A stretch of DNA of 64,000 nt from a bacterium (lineage in GTDB: Bacteria > Verrucomicrobiota > Verrucomicrobiia > Limisphaerales > UBA11358). A program made the position numbers and the translations under genes. The stretch lies in contig JAJXXW010000035.1 of assembly GCA_021780905.1 (NCBI GenBank), forward strand, positions 31,765 to 95,764, written 5' to 3'. Shown piece after piece: positions 9,671 to 19,355 of the stretch. Positions within the stretch are counted from its first letter, which is position 1. Each line of letters starts with the position of its first letter. Below the pieces are notes generated by a model, which did not search any database, was not told where the DNA came from, and saw nothing but the letters and a program-made list of their open reading frames with translations.

Positions 9671-10834
9671 ATGTCCAAGCCGAGAATACTGCTCGTGTCC
9701 TACACCGTCCCGGAAAACCGCATGGGCGGCGCGCTGATTCTATATCGGCACTTTGTCCGCAAGAATGATTTTGAGATCGGGGTGGTCACCAACAACGCGG
9801 TCGCAGTGCCGGGAGTTTTTTACCGGCACATCCCGGAACCACGCTGGCTGCGGCGGCTCAAAAACACCCGCTTCAATTTATGGCTGGAGGACTACACCCA
9901 CTTGGTTCATTCGTGGACGTTTGACCACCGGCTGCTGGCGGCCGCACGGGAATTCCAGCCGGATCTTATATTCAACGTGGCGGAAACATATTTCTCGTTT
10001 CAGGCGCGGGCGCTGGCAAAAAAACTGGGGGTCCCTTTCGTCGCTTATTTCATGGACTGGGCCACCTATGCCGCCCGCTGCCATTCCTGGGCCGCGCCAT
10101 CCCTGGACCGGATGTATCGCCGGCTCTATCGCCAGGCGGACCTGGCCTTCTGCATTTGTGATGGCATGAAAAAGGAGTTGGGGCCGCATCCCAATGCCCA
10201 GGTCCTTTATCCCAGCGGGGCGGACATTCATCTGGAAATTCCCCCGGCCCGCATGGAAAACGGGAAATTCACCTTTTGTTTTGCCGGCAACCTGAACCAC
10301 TGGTATGGGCGGATGGTTCAGGATTTGATGTTGGCCACCGAAGCGGACGCCGACGGGACCCTCGGGCTGCGGGTGTTCGGGGCGCATCATAATTGGCCGG
10401 AAAAATTTGCGGCTGACCAAGCCGCCAAAGGGGTGTTTCTCGGATTTCGTTCGTTTGAGCAACTCATCCCGGAATTTCAAAAGGCGGACGCGTTCCTGTT
10501 GCCGATGGGTTTTGGCGCCGACGCGGCCCTGATTGAACGGACGAGCTTCAAGACCAAGCTGCTGGATTACATTATTTTTGAAAAACCGATTCTAGTCTGG
10601 GGGCCGGAATATTCCACCGCCGTTGACATCGCAAAAAAATACGACTGCGCCTATTGCGTCACCGACCCCAGCCCGAAAGCCGCCCTGGCCGGCATGAAAG
10701 CCCTGGCAACCAACCCGGCCCTGGCCGCCCGGCTGGTGAAAAACGCCACGCAACTGCGGGAGACCGGATTGAACCACAACAACGTTCACGCCATCCTGAA
10801 AACGGAGATGGAAAAATTGTTGCCGCGAAAATAA
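9671..10834 (+). CDS. Putative glycosyltransferase (GT-B type)
   Basis: A 387-residue protein with a GT-B-like layout: an N-terminal Rossmann-type start (RILLVSYTVPENRMGGALI), a middle with DLIFNVAETYFSF, and a C-terminal donor domain starting FTFCFAGNLNHWYGR. The expected E-x7-E stretch is replaced by LPMGFGADAALIERTSFKTK followed by FEKPILVWGP, so this is a divergent member. The ATG at 9671 is preferred over an in-frame TTG at 9644, although the latter would overlap the upstream stop like other genes here. The stop overlaps the next ATG. Confidence 0.7.
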   Translation: MSKPRILLVSYTVPENRMGGALILYRHFVRKNDFEIGVVTNNAVAVPGVFYRHIPEPRWLRRLKNTRFNLWLEDYTHLVHSWTFDHRLLAAAREFQPDLIFNVAETYFSFQARALAKKLGVPFVAYFMDWATYAARCHSWAAPSLDRMYRRLYRQADLAFCICDGMKKELGPHPNAQVLYPSGADIHLEIPPARMENGKFTFCFAGNLNHWYGRMVQDLMLATEADADGTLGLRVFGAHHNWPEKFAADQAAKGVFLGFRSFEQLIPEFQKADAFLLPMGFGADAALIERTSFKTKLLDYIIFEKPILVWGPEYSTAVDIAKKYDCAYCVTDPSPKAALAGMKALATNPALAARLVKNATQLRETGLNHNNVHAILKTEMEKLLPRK

Positions 10835-12093
10835 TGGAGCAGGCCAGCCAGTTGAAAACCGGCGGTTCCGCCAAGCCGGGAAAGCCGTTGAAGATTGCCT
10901 TGAGCATCTGGATGTTCAAGCCGGGCACCGGCGGTTTGCAGGCACATGCCGAGCAGCTTGCACGGGCGTTGCGGCAACAAGGACATGAAGTGGTGGTGGT
11001 GACCCGCGCCTACAGTCGCGTCCCCGAATTTCTGGATTTTTTGTTTTTCAACGAACCGGCGGGCGATACCGAGGTCAACGGCGTGCGTGTCCGGCCACTG
11101 CGGCTTGATCCCGTTTGGCGGCCGGTCCAATGGCTGCTGTCCAAGTGCATCCATCATCCCGGCCTGCAAAAGTTTGGCGTATGGCTCTACGAACTCCAGG
11201 CGCGGCGGCCGACGCGGGCGGCCTTCATGGGATTCGACCTGATTCATCATGTCGGCCAGGCGACGGCACTTATCGGGTTTGCGGCGGAGCAGGCCGCCCG
11301 TTCTCACCGGGTGCCATTTGTGGTTCAGCCCACGTGCCACCCCTATCAAGCGGGCGATGATCCTTTGGATCACTTGTTGTTCAAACGTGCGGACCGGCTG
11401 CTCGTCCATACCCGGTTTGAGGCCGGGCATTTCATTTTCGGAAATTACCGGATGCCAGTGGACGTGGTGGGCAATGGGATTGAGGACCGGACCGACGGCG
11501 ACGCAGAGCGGTTCCGTCGGCAGACGGGCATCTCCGGTCCCATTGTGCTTTACATCGGTCGCAAGGATCCGGACAAAGGTTACCCGCTGGTCGTGGAGGC
11601 ATTCCGCCATTTGCGCGCAAAATTGCCCGACCTCAACCTGGTCTGCATCGGGCCGTCCGGCGGCAACCCAGCGGAAGCGCAACCCCGATTCCACGACATG
11701 GAATTCGTCTCCGAACAGACCAAGCACGACGCCCTGGCCGCCTGCGACTGCCTGTGCGTGCCGTCGGTCGGCGAATCTTTCGGGCTGGTGTATATGGAGG
11801 CCGGCCGATACTCCAAGCCGGTGGTCGCCCGGCGGCTGCCGGTGCTGGAGGAACTGCTGGAAAACGGGCGGGCGGGCCTTTTGGTTGGCCAACCCGATGT
11901 CAAAAATAATCATGTGCCGTTGGCGGCCGAAGAACTGGCGGCCACCTTGGAGCAGCTTTTGGCCACGCCGGAAAAACGCCGCGAACTCGGCCAGAATTGC
12001 CGCCGGGTTTCCGAAAAATTCATCTGGCCGGAGGTGGTCAGACAATTTGAGTCGGCCTACCAGGCGGCACTGGTTGGCGTTGCGGACCAATGA
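10834..12093 (+). CDS. Glycosyltransferase family 4 protein
   Basis: A 419-residue GT-B enzyme. After a 25-residue polar leader the fold begins KIALSIWMFKPGTGGLQAHAEQLARAL. The C-terminal donor domain has PIVLYIGRKDPDKGYPLV and PSVGESFGLVYMEAGRYSKPVV, with both donor-site Glu present. It overlaps its upstream neighbour by one base and its downstream neighbour by four, so it sits in the middle of a tight translational run. Acceptor and donor unknown. Confidence 0.87.
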   Translation: MEQASQLKTGGSAKPGKPLKIALSIWMFKPGTGGLQAHAEQLARALRQQGHEVVVVTRAYSRVPEFLDFLFFNEPAGDTEVNGVRVRPLRLDPVWRPVQWLLSKCIHHPGLQKFGVWLYELQARRPTRAAFMGFDLIHHVGQATALIGFAAEQAARSHRVPFVVQPTCHPYQAGDDPLDHLLFKRADRLLVHTRFEAGHFIFGNYRMPVDVVGNGIEDRTDGDAERFRRQTGISGPIVLYIGRKDPDKGYPLVVEAFRHLRAKLPDLNLVCIGPSGGNPAEAQPRFHDMEFVSEQTKHDALAACDCLCVPSVGESFGLVYMEAGRYSKPVVARRLPVLEELLENGRAGLLVGQPDVKNNHVPLAAEELAATLEQLLATPEKRRELGQNCRRVSEKFIWPEVVRQFESAYQAALVGVADQ

Positions 12094-13328
12094 GGATTGC
12101 CCATTACAACACCTTTGCCGACGGCGGCTCGGCCGTCTTGATGTTGCGCTTGCATGAGGCGTTGCGGGAGCAGGGCCAGGACAGCCACATCCGTTACCGG
12201 AAGGGCAATTTGCTTTTGCCCGAAGCCCGGCGGCTCGAATACTGTTCGGGCTGGCTGGACCGCCAGCGCGAGCGGGTGCAGCAGCGTTTTGAAAATTGGG
12301 CGATGGTTCCCGAGGCCGCGTCCTATTTTGGCCGTTACCGCCGGCACAAGGCGACGCCACCGCCGGCGGAGGACACCACGGCGGACATCATTCATCTGCA
12401 TTGGATCAGTCAGTGGCTGGATCTGCCGAGTTTTCTGCGGGGAATTCCCCGGCACGTTCCCATCGTCTGGACCATCCACGACATGAGCCCGCTGGCGGGC
12501 GGCTGTTTCACGGATTTTGGCTGCGACCAGACTGGAAACGGTTGCCGGATGTGTCCGCTCCTGAAGCCCCCGTTCAACCGGCTCCTGGCCGCGCGGGAAT
12601 GGAGACGCCGTTCCCGGGCGCTGGCCGGACGGAAGCTGGTTTTGGTGGGCAACAGCGCCTTCACCAACCAGCTCATAAGAAAATCGGCCTTGTTTCGCGG
12701 CGCTGAAAAAATTGAGACGATCCACCCGGCTATGGATGTCCGGGCGTTCGTCCGCCACGACCAAGACGAGGCCCGGCGGCTGCTCGGCATGGCTCCGGAC
12801 CGTTTCGTGCTCGGCTTTGGGGCGGCGGCGCTCACGGACGAAAACAAGGGGTTCAGCCGGTTTCTGGAAGTGGCGGAACGCGTGGCGGAACGGCGGGGGG
12901 CGGTGGAGGCGCTGATCTTTGGCGATGGACTTTCAGCGGCGGGGAGTCCGCGAGTCAAGGTGCATGGTCTGGGGCGGTTGTCTTCGCCGGTCCTCCAGAG
13001 CCTGGCGTATTCGGCCATGGATGTTTTCGTGGTGGCGTCGCGCATGGAAACCTTTGGCCAGGTGGCCACCGAGGCGCAGGCGTGCGGCACGCCGGTGTGG
13101 GCTTTCGATGTCGGCGGTTTGCGGGATGCGATTAAAAACGGCATTACCGGAAATTTGATCCCCTATCCCGACACCGCCAGGATGGCTGAAAGCATCTGCG
13201 CGGCGGCGGCGAGCGGCGGCCTGAAGGCGCTGGGCGATCGGGGTGCCGAATGGACGCGCCAGACTTTTTCAGCCGAACAAATGGCGGAACAATACTTGAA
13301 TCTTTACCGCGCGGCCTTGGGGCAATGA
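12090..13328 (+). CDS. Glycosyltransferase family 4 protein
   Basis: A 412-residue GT-B enzyme, resembling the 8418-9647 protein in its WTIHDMSPLAGGC segment, where a cysteine-rich loop (GCDQTGNGCRMCP) follows. That loop occurs in a subset of GT4 enzymes of exopolysaccharide loci. The donor site is ASRMETFGQVATEAQACGTPVWAF with both Glu present. ATG overlaps the previous stop (ATGA). The four cysteines near residues 145-160 could bind a metal or form a structural loop; this is inference. Confidence 0.87.
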   Translation: MRIAHYNTFADGGSAVLMLRLHEALREQGQDSHIRYRKGNLLLPEARRLEYCSGWLDRQRERVQQRFENWAMVPEAASYFGRYRRHKATPPPAEDTTADIIHLHWISQWLDLPSFLRGIPRHVPIVWTIHDMSPLAGGCFTDFGCDQTGNGCRMCPLLKPPFNRLLAAREWRRRSRALAGRKLVLVGNSAFTNQLIRKSALFRGAEKIETIHPAMDVRAFVRHDQDEARRLLGMAPDRFVLGFGAAALTDENKGFSRFLEVAERVAERRGAVEALIFGDGLSAAGSPRVKVHGLGRLSSPVLQSLAYSAMDVFVVASRMETFGQVATEAQACGTPVWAFDVGGLRDAIKNGITGNLIPYPDTARMAESICAAAASGGLKALGDRGAEWTRQTFSAEQMAEQYLNLYRAALGQ

Positions 13329-13340
13329 CGTCGGGCAACA

Positions 13341-14312
13341 ATGAGCGAGCCAATAAACATCGTGTTTTGCGCTGACCGCCGGGTTTTGCCCGGACTGCAT
13401 GTGGCGATGTATTCGTTGCTGGCGCACCTCGGTCCGGCCGCGCCGCCGGCCCAATTTTTTGTTTTCAGCGATGAACTGGATGAATCTGATCTGGCGTTGC
13501 TCCACCGGACGCTGGCTGCGCACAAAAAATTATTCACCTTGGAACTCCGCCGGGTGGACGCGAACCTGTTCACCGGTTTTCCGTCCCTGAACGGCAGTTG
13601 GACCACCTATTATCGCCTGGCGGCGGCGCAGGTTCTGGACGTGGAACGGTTTCTTTATGTGGATGCCGACACATTATGCGAGACGGATGTGAGCAGCTTG
13701 AACACCTTCGATTTGGGGCCGTCGCCGGCCGGCCTGGTGCCGGAAGCGCCGCTGGCCGGGGCGGCGGACCGCTTGGTGGCGGAACAGTTGGGCAACAGCC
13801 CGGTGGAACCTTACTTCAACGCCGGCGTGATTTTGGTGAACGTGCCGGAATGGCGGCGGCAGCGGGTCACGGAACGGGCTATGGAATATCTGGCCGAACA
13901 CCGTCCTGACTTCTGGGACCAGTCCGCGTTGAACGTGGTGTTGCATCGAAGCGCCGTTGCTCTGGATGAGCGTTTCAACTGCATCGCCAATATGCGTAAA
14001 CATTGGCCGGCACTGGCGCAGCCTCCAGGAAAGACCGGCAGGATGATTCACTTTTTGGATTATCCCAAGCCTTGGGATTTTTTGGGCGAATGGCTGCATC
14101 CGCAATTTGGCCGCTGGCGTGCGGTTTTGGACAAGACGGCGATGAATAATTTCCGCTCGTGGCACGCCACGCCGGCCCGCACAATTCCTAAAGCCCGCAA
14201 GGCCTGGAGTGGTTATAAAAAGACGGTCAAAGACCGGATATTGTTCGCCGGTTACACGCATGGCTGGCTCAAGCAGGTCAAAGGCGTGCCGAAATTAAAA
14301 GCTGAAAGTTAA
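13341..14312 (+). CDS. Glycosyltransferase family 8 protein
   Basis: A 323-residue GT-A enzyme of the LgtC/GspA type. It starts INIVFCADRRVLPGLHVAMYSLLAH, the family's first strand and helix. The metal-binding D-x-D is DAD at 108-110 within FLYVDADTLCETD. Further on, PYFNAGVILVNVPEWR and WDQSALNVVLH are classic GT8 motifs. Family members are retaining galactosyl- or glucosyltransferases using UDP-sugars and Mn2+. The C-terminal 45 residues are basic, as in membrane-associated LPS enzymes. It lies 12 bases after the previous gene. Confidence 0.9.
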   Translation: MSEPINIVFCADRRVLPGLHVAMYSLLAHLGPAAPPAQFFVFSDELDESDLALLHRTLAAHKKLFTLELRRVDANLFTGFPSLNGSWTTYYRLAAAQVLDVERFLYVDADTLCETDVSSLNTFDLGPSPAGLVPEAPLAGAADRLVAEQLGNSPVEPYFNAGVILVNVPEWRRQRVTERAMEYLAEHRPDFWDQSALNVVLHRSAVALDERFNCIANMRKHWPALAQPPGKTGRMIHFLDYPKPWDFLGEWLHPQFGRWRAVLDKTAMNNFRSWHATPARTIPKARKAWSGYKKTVKDRILFAGYTHGWLKQVKGVPKLKAES

Positions 14313-14337
14313 AATTGGCAAAGGAGAAATCAGCAGT

Positions 14338-15276
14338 TTGAACATCCAAGCGCCATTCGGTTTTGTGACCGGTTGTCATGCCGGCGACAAGTTCATGGTT
14401 CAGGCCACACTGGCCAGCATGAGGCATTATTGTCCCACGGTGCCCATTTGCCTGGTGGTGGACGGCATATTTGACGTTGCGGATTTGGCAAAGGAATACG
14501 GCCTGGTTGTCCTGCGCGTTCCCGACCTGCCTTCGGCGGAAATGAGAAAACTGATCGGCGGGAATTATCGCGCCAAACTGGCGGCCATGTGGGAGGGGCC
14601 GTTTGAATTTTATGTCTGGCTGGATTCGGATGCAATTGTGTGGGGCGATTTTACGCCCCAAGTTCGCCGGGACGTGGATTTTCAGATCTTTTGGAGTGAA
14701 ATTTCCATCCCGGCCGGGGCCGTGGAAATACCGTCGTGGCTGCCCCATTTTTATTTCGATCCGCTGAAGCTGCAGCAGTTCGATGCCGCCTTTGACTGGC
14801 GGGGTTGGCCTTATTTCGTGTCCGGCGCGTTTGCCTGCCGCCGGAACGCCCTTTCATTTCAGCGATGGGCGGAAATCGAGGCGTGGGAACGGGAGGTGCC
14901 GGGGATGTTTGCCTGGGGAGAAATGGGGATGCTAAACTATCTGGTGCATGCCCTGGTGCAGCGGGGGGAATTGCGGACGACTTGTTCGGATTTACAGCAT
15001 GTCTGGCCGCATCATGGGATTGGGGAACTGGAGCAGGACTGCCTGGGGGCCGGCTGGCATTTTCCGGCGAAGATTGCCCGGCCCCGCGTTGCCCACTTTT
15101 GCGGGCGCAAGCCGTTCTTGTTCGACCGCAAAGCGTATTCGCGTCCCTTCACCATTGCCCGGCTGGAACATCATCGCCGGCAAAGCGGCAATATCGGCGC
15201 CTGGCTCAAAACAATTTCCGAAGACCGGCGGGTGTTGGCGCAAAAAATCCAAAGACGACTGCGGCCCAAAACGTGA
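14338..15276 (+). CDS. Putative glycosyltransferase (GT-A fold)
   Basis: A 312-residue protein that starts FGFVTGCHAGDKFMVQATLASMRHYCP, typical of a nucleotide-diphospho-sugar transferase strand-loop-helix. It carries D-S-D at 96-98 in FYVWLDSDAIVWGD. The start is TTG at 14,338, supported by an AGGAG about 11 bases upstream (14,322-14,326). No well-known family is recognised with certainty. Genomic context makes sugar transfer the best guess. Its stop overlaps the GTG of the next gene. Confidence 0.68.
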   Translation: MNIQAPFGFVTGCHAGDKFMVQATLASMRHYCPTVPICLVVDGIFDVADLAKEYGLVVLRVPDLPSAEMRKLIGGNYRAKLAAMWEGPFEFYVWLDSDAIVWGDFTPQVRRDVDFQIFWSEISIPAGAVEIPSWLPHFYFDPLKLQQFDAAFDWRGWPYFVSGAFACRRNALSFQRWAEIEAWEREVPGMFAWGEMGMLNYLVHALVQRGELRTTCSDLQHVWPHHGIGELEQDCLGAGWHFPAKIARPRVAHFCGRKPFLFDRKAYSRPFTIARLEHHRRQSGNIGAWLKTISEDRRVLAQKIQRRLRPKT

Positions 15277-16142
15277 ACCCGACCAACAAAACGCCCAGCG
15301 TGGTGTTCCTGATCCCCTTTGCGCCGCGAAGCGTCAAAACCCAATGGGACACGGCCTGCGCCCAGTTGCGCCAGACCCTGGCGTCCATCCGCAACTCGAC
15401 CAGCGGCAAGTTCGCGGTGGTGGTCGCCGGCCATGAGGCTCCGACTTTCCCGGTGGCGACGGATGACCGGTTCCATTTCCGATCGCTGAATCACCCGTTG
15501 CCGGAACATCCCAGTCGCGGGGTGGCGGTCAGGTTGGACAAACTGGCCAAAATCTCCGCCGCCTGGGAATACGCCAAAGCCAACTGGAAACCCAAGTATG
15601 TGATGAAACTGGATGCGGATGACTTCGTCAGCTCGCAATTGGTGGGCTGGTTGGACAGTGCTGGCACCGCGCCGGGCTATTTGATCAAGCAGGGCTGGAT
15701 CTGGCGCTCGGAAGCCCGCTGGCTGATCCAACGCACCGAAACTTTGGACCGGATTTGCGGATCCTGCCTGCTGATCCGGAGCGATCTGGCGGATCAAACC
15801 GGACCGTTTCTCACCGAGGTCGAGGGCGTGGTGCTAGGTGAGGCCAATTCGAACTTTGCAGCCAGCGATCATTATTCACTCGTCCCCGGTTCCGGGATCA
15901 GCACACTTTTGTCAAACGACAGTCATCAGCGGTATGCGGCTCAATTTGCTTATCTTGGACATGAGTTGCCCAGTCTGCCGTTTCCCGCCGTGGTGTATCG
16001 GACTAGTAATGTCAACAGCATCACCCGCATCACCGCCGAGGCGCGGCCCAAATTCAAGGCGCGGATGTGGCTGGGGAAAATCCGCCGGCTGCGGCTGATC
16101 ACCCCGAAATTGAAAAGCGAATTTGGATTGAATGCCAGTTAG
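15273..16142 (+). CDS. Putative glycosyltransferase (GT-A fold)
   Basis: A 289-residue protein with an early strand VVFLIPFAPRSVKTQWD and a D-A-D motif at 114-116 (VMKLDADDFVS), which fits a GT-A metal site. The middle has a likely acceptor region ending ICGSCLLIRSDLADQ. A basic C-terminus follows. The GTG at 15,273 overlaps the previous stop; longer in-frame upstream starts lie inside the previous gene and are unlikely. The family is not recognised beyond the fold. Confidence 0.68.
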   Translation: MNPTNKTPSVVFLIPFAPRSVKTQWDTACAQLRQTLASIRNSTSGKFAVVVAGHEAPTFPVATDDRFHFRSLNHPLPEHPSRGVAVRLDKLAKISAAWEYAKANWKPKYVMKLDADDFVSSQLVGWLDSAGTAPGYLIKQGWIWRSEARWLIQRTETLDRICGSCLLIRSDLADQTGPFLTEVEGVVLGEANSNFAASDHYSLVPGSGISTLLSNDSHQRYAAQFAYLGHELPSLPFPAVVYRTSNVNSITRITAEARPKFKARMWLGKIRRLRLITPKLKSEFGLNAS

Positions 16143-16154
16143 CAGGAGACCAGC

Positions 16155-17426
16155 ATGCCCGAAACGCACCGTGGCGGGCCAAATATGAATGCCGCGAATT
16201 CAAATAAAACGGTTGCCATTGTCGAATGGAACTGGACCGGACACCACCCCGGCTTTTTTAACAATTTTATTTTGGCCCTGGAAGAGGGCGGCTTCGATGT
16301 TTTGGCCATTTGCCCGAATCCTGCCGAAGCGGCCGAACTGGCCAATCGCACCCGGCGGGATTCGGGTGCTGGGATGTCTGGCCGGGGCCACACACAATAC
16401 TTGGAAATCGCCATCTCTTCCGCTGCTTTTCGGGCCGGGCGTTCCGGGGGATTCCGCACGGTTTATTGGACCATACACTTTTTTAGAAACATCGAACAGC
16501 AGGTGCGCGCCTGGTCAAAACTTTCCAAAACCAAGGTCAATAGTGTGTTTTATTGCTGCATCTATGATTGGGAGTTTCAGTGGGCCCATGTTGCCCAGCC
16601 CTTCCTGCACCTGCCCTGGACGGGGATGTATGTCCATGCCCGGTCTTACCGGATGCCCGGTTCGGTCAATCCGGTGACGGGCAAGGTGCCCCGGCCGGAA
16701 ATCATGTTTCGCGGCCGGTTGTGCAAAAGCATTGCGATGTTGGATGAGGGGAAATGCCAGGAAATGTCCAAGTCGATCGGCAAACCCGTTGTGGTGCTGC
16801 CCGAGGTGACCGATGAGCGGCAGGAGGTCAATCTTGACGGACGCCGGTTGGGGGATCAAATGGAGAGCTTTGCCGCCGGGCGTCCCTTGGTTGGACTGTT
16901 TGGTCATTTGGGCCTGTCCAAGGGGATCCTGACCTTTTTGGAAGGAGCAAAAAAGTCCAACCCTTCCGAAATATGTTTTGCGTTGGTTGGCGAGATCGGC
17001 TGGTCAAAAGAGGATGATGAGCGGATCAGTTCCATCCGGGAGCATTGTCCAAACCTTTGGTGCCACCTGCGCAGGATTCCAGACGAGGCGCTCCTAAACC
17101 ACCTGATGTCAAAGTGCCAGGTGATATTTGCCGCATACCTGGATTTTCCGCACAGCAGCGGAATGACCAGCAAGGCTGTGCTCCTGGAAAAGCCGCTGGT
17201 GGTCAGCGATGGCTATTTAATGGCCGAGCGGACGCGGCGGTTTAACCTGGGAGAAATCATTCCCCAAGGTGACGTTGACGCCTTCCTGGCTGCCGTCGCG
17301 CGGATCACAAACAATCCGGCGGCTTGGATTGCCGGCCATCAGCCAAGGTGGGCTGATTACCGGCAGGAGAATTCGTTCGAACGCCTCAAGCAAAAAATGA
17401 AGGAGTTGATCAGGCATACCGAATGA
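16155..17426 (+). CDS. Putative glycosyltransferase (GT-B type)
   Basis: A 423-residue protein. VAIVEWNWTGHHPGFFNNFILALEE near the N-terminus and the C-terminal RPLVGLFGHLGLSKGILTFLEGA suggest a GT-B enzyme of the glycosyltransferase-1 type. The donor region (IFAAYLDFPHSSGMTSKAVL then EKPLVVSDGYLM) lacks a textbook E-x7-E. A strong AGGAG lies six bases before the ATG at 16,155, which decides this start over the ATG at 16,185. The role in this locus is presumably transfer of one residue in the repeat unit. Confidence 0.7.
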   Translation: MPETHRGGPNMNAANSNKTVAIVEWNWTGHHPGFFNNFILALEEGGFDVLAICPNPAEAAELANRTRRDSGAGMSGRGHTQYLEIAISSAAFRAGRSGGFRTVYWTIHFFRNIEQQVRAWSKLSKTKVNSVFYCCIYDWEFQWAHVAQPFLHLPWTGMYVHARSYRMPGSVNPVTGKVPRPEIMFRGRLCKSIAMLDEGKCQEMSKSIGKPVVVLPEVTDERQEVNLDGRRLGDQMESFAAGRPLVGLFGHLGLSKGILTFLEGAKKSNPSEICFALVGEIGWSKEDDERISSIREHCPNLWCHLRRIPDEALLNHLMSKCQVIFAAYLDFPHSSGMTSKAVLLEKPLVVSDGYLMAERTRRFNLGEIIPQGDVDAFLAAVARITNNPAAWIAGHQPRWADYRQENSFERLKQKMKELIRHTE

Positions 17427-17493
17427 TTTCAGCGGCCAAAAACTGGCGGTTTCCGGTCATGGCGATCACCGTTAGCGGCCGGAGCAATCTACG

Positions 17494-18315
17494 ATGAGCA
17501 CCACCAAAATATCGGCCTGTTATGCGCTGGGCGGCCGTCTCCGGGACAAGCTAAAACTGGCTCTCTTTGGCTTGCTTGCTCCTCCCCGGGAGAGGGCCAA
17601 TAAACGTTGGTGGCGGTTGGGTTCGCGGTTTATCCCAAAACTTTGGCTGCGGCCAAAAAAGTTGAACGGTTTGCGGCTCTTAATCCAGCCTTCTGACTGG
17701 TCTCAAACCGTCATTTTTGAAGAAGTGTTTCTCCAGTCGAGTTACGATCTGGACAAGCTGTCGTTCACGCCCGAGTTAATACTCGACTGCGGGGCGCACA
17801 TCGGCACTTTTTCGTTGCTGGCAAAAAGCAGATTTCCCGGGTCAATGCTTAAGGCCTATGAACCGAATCCACAGAACGCGGAGTTTGTCCGCAAACAAAT
17901 TGCGAAAAACGGTTTAGACATCCAGTTTTTCGAGTGTGCGATTTCCATTGAAACTAAAGAACTGCATTTTGCCATTTCCAACAGCCACCACGGCACTTTG
18001 CAGCATGACCCGGCAAGTCCTGGCACTTGCAAGGTTCATGCCATTGATTTCATAGAGACCTTTCAGAAATTCAAACCGCGTTCACTGTTGCTCAAGATGG
18101 ATGTCGAGGGCGAAGAGCGTCTCATTTTGCCAATGCTGGTGCCGCTGTTGCCCCAGCAAACCGCATTGTTTTTTGAAACCCATGCCGGCGAAGCGGGCTG
18201 GCGTGAAATGGCCGCGCTGCTACAGGCTGCCGGATTTCTCGTTGAACAGGTCAATGCGCGCGGCCAGTTCTATGACGGCTTTGCCCAGCGGAATCCGGCT
18301 CCAACCAAATTATGA
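17494..18315 (+). CDS. FkbM family methyltransferase
   Basis: A 273-residue SAM-dependent O-methyltransferase. Motif I is ILDCGAHIGTFSLLA near residue 96, and the acidic residue after the second strand is in KAYEPNPQN. The FkbM-type segment SLLLKMDVEGEERLILPML is near 200. Such enzymes in glycan loci methylate hydroxyls of sugars. End-methylation is one known way to terminate chains in Wzt-dependent export, so this protein is a candidate terminator for the exporter at the locus start; that link is inference. It has 67 bases of spacer in front. Confidence 0.87.
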   Translation: MSTTKISACYALGGRLRDKLKLALFGLLAPPRERANKRWWRLGSRFIPKLWLRPKKLNGLRLLIQPSDWSQTVIFEEVFLQSSYDLDKLSFTPELILDCGAHIGTFSLLAKSRFPGSMLKAYEPNPQNAEFVRKQIAKNGLDIQFFECAISIETKELHFAISNSHHGTLQHDPASPGTCKVHAIDFIETFQKFKPRSLLLKMDVEGEERLILPMLVPLLPQQTALFFETHAGEAGWREMAALLQAAGFLVEQVNARGQFYDGFAQRNPAPTKL

Positions 18316-18376
18316 CAACCCGGGTTTCGCGCCTCTCCTGTTGGCGAACTGTTGGTTTCAACCGGCTTAAATTTTT

Positions 18377-19252
18377 ATGACGATATCGGTGATGATCACC
18401 ACCAAGAACCGGGCGGTGGATTTGCGCCGGACGCTCCAGGTGCTGCGTCAGCTGGATCCGCCACCGTTGGAAATTCTGATCACGGCGGATGGCTGCACGG
18501 ACGACACCCTGCAGATGCTGAAAGCTGAAGCGTTGAAGGGTGAAATCAACAATCTGAAAGTGATGATCAACGAGGTGGGTATGGGGTCGGTGGCGTCGCG
18601 CGACCGGATGATGCGCGCAGCCAAGGGCGATTTGGTCTTGGCACTGGATGATGACAGTTATCCGGAACAGATGGATTGCCTCCAGCTTCTATCCTCCCTC
18701 TTCGATCGTCGCCCATCCTTGGCCATCGCCCATTTTCCGCAACGGACGGATGAATACCCCGCCAGCCTTGCGCAAACGGATTTTGGCCCGGCCCGGCTGA
18801 CGCGTTCGTTCGCCAATTCCGGCGCGGTCTTGCGGCGCTCCACTTACTTGGAACTGCCCGGCTTTGAACCCAGGTTCTTCCACATGTATGAAGAGCCGGA
18901 TTATGCCCTGCAATGCGTGGCAGCGGGATACGAAGTCTGGTTCACCCCGCAGATCACCATCCGCCACCATTATTCGGGGGCGACCCGCAGCGAACTACGC
19001 AATCATCACCGGCATTCCCGCAATGAAATGTGGAGCGTGTGGCTGCGCTGTCCGTTTCCGCAGTGTCTCGGCTTGGCGGCCTATCGGGTGTTTTCCCAGT
19101 TCCGTTATGCCTGCAAACGGGGGCTTGGCTGGGTGGTCCGCGAGCCGGTCTGGTGGGGGCAAGCATTGGGCGGCATTCCATTTTGCGTGCGCCAGCGCAA
19201 ACCGATTGCTTGGAAACATTACCGGGCCTGGCTGAGTTTGGCGGACCGGTGA
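18377..19252 (+). CDS. Glycosyltransferase family 2 protein
   Basis: A 291-residue GT-A enzyme. It begins TISVMITTKNRAVDLRRTLQVLRQL and carries the metal-binding acidic triad LDDDSYP with Asp at 91-93. FANSGAVLRRSTYLELPGFEPRFF and YEEPDYALQCVAAGYEVWF are the classic acceptor and catalytic base (ED/EPD) region of GT2. Family members are inverting transferases. The C-terminal portion is basic and aromatic, consistent with membrane association. Confidence 0.92.
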   Translation: MTISVMITTKNRAVDLRRTLQVLRQLDPPPLEILITADGCTDDTLQMLKAEALKGEINNLKVMINEVGMGSVASRDRMMRAAKGDLVLALDDDSYPEQMDCLQLLSSLFDRRPSLAIAHFPQRTDEYPASLAQTDFGPARLTRSFANSGAVLRRSTYLELPGFEPRFFHMYEEPDYALQCVAAGYEVWFTPQITIRHHYSGATRSELRNHHRHSRNEMWSVWLRCPFPQCLGLAAYRVFSQFRYACKRGLGWVVREPVWWGQALGGIPFCVRQRKPIAWKHYRAWLSLADR

Positions 19253-19355
19253 ACCTGAGCGCAAACGCCGGGAAATTCTTGGGACCAAAGCGAATGGCTG
19301 CGGTCGTTCTGACCGATGCTGATTGGTTGTGGCAATTGGCCCGAACCTTGCTAAT

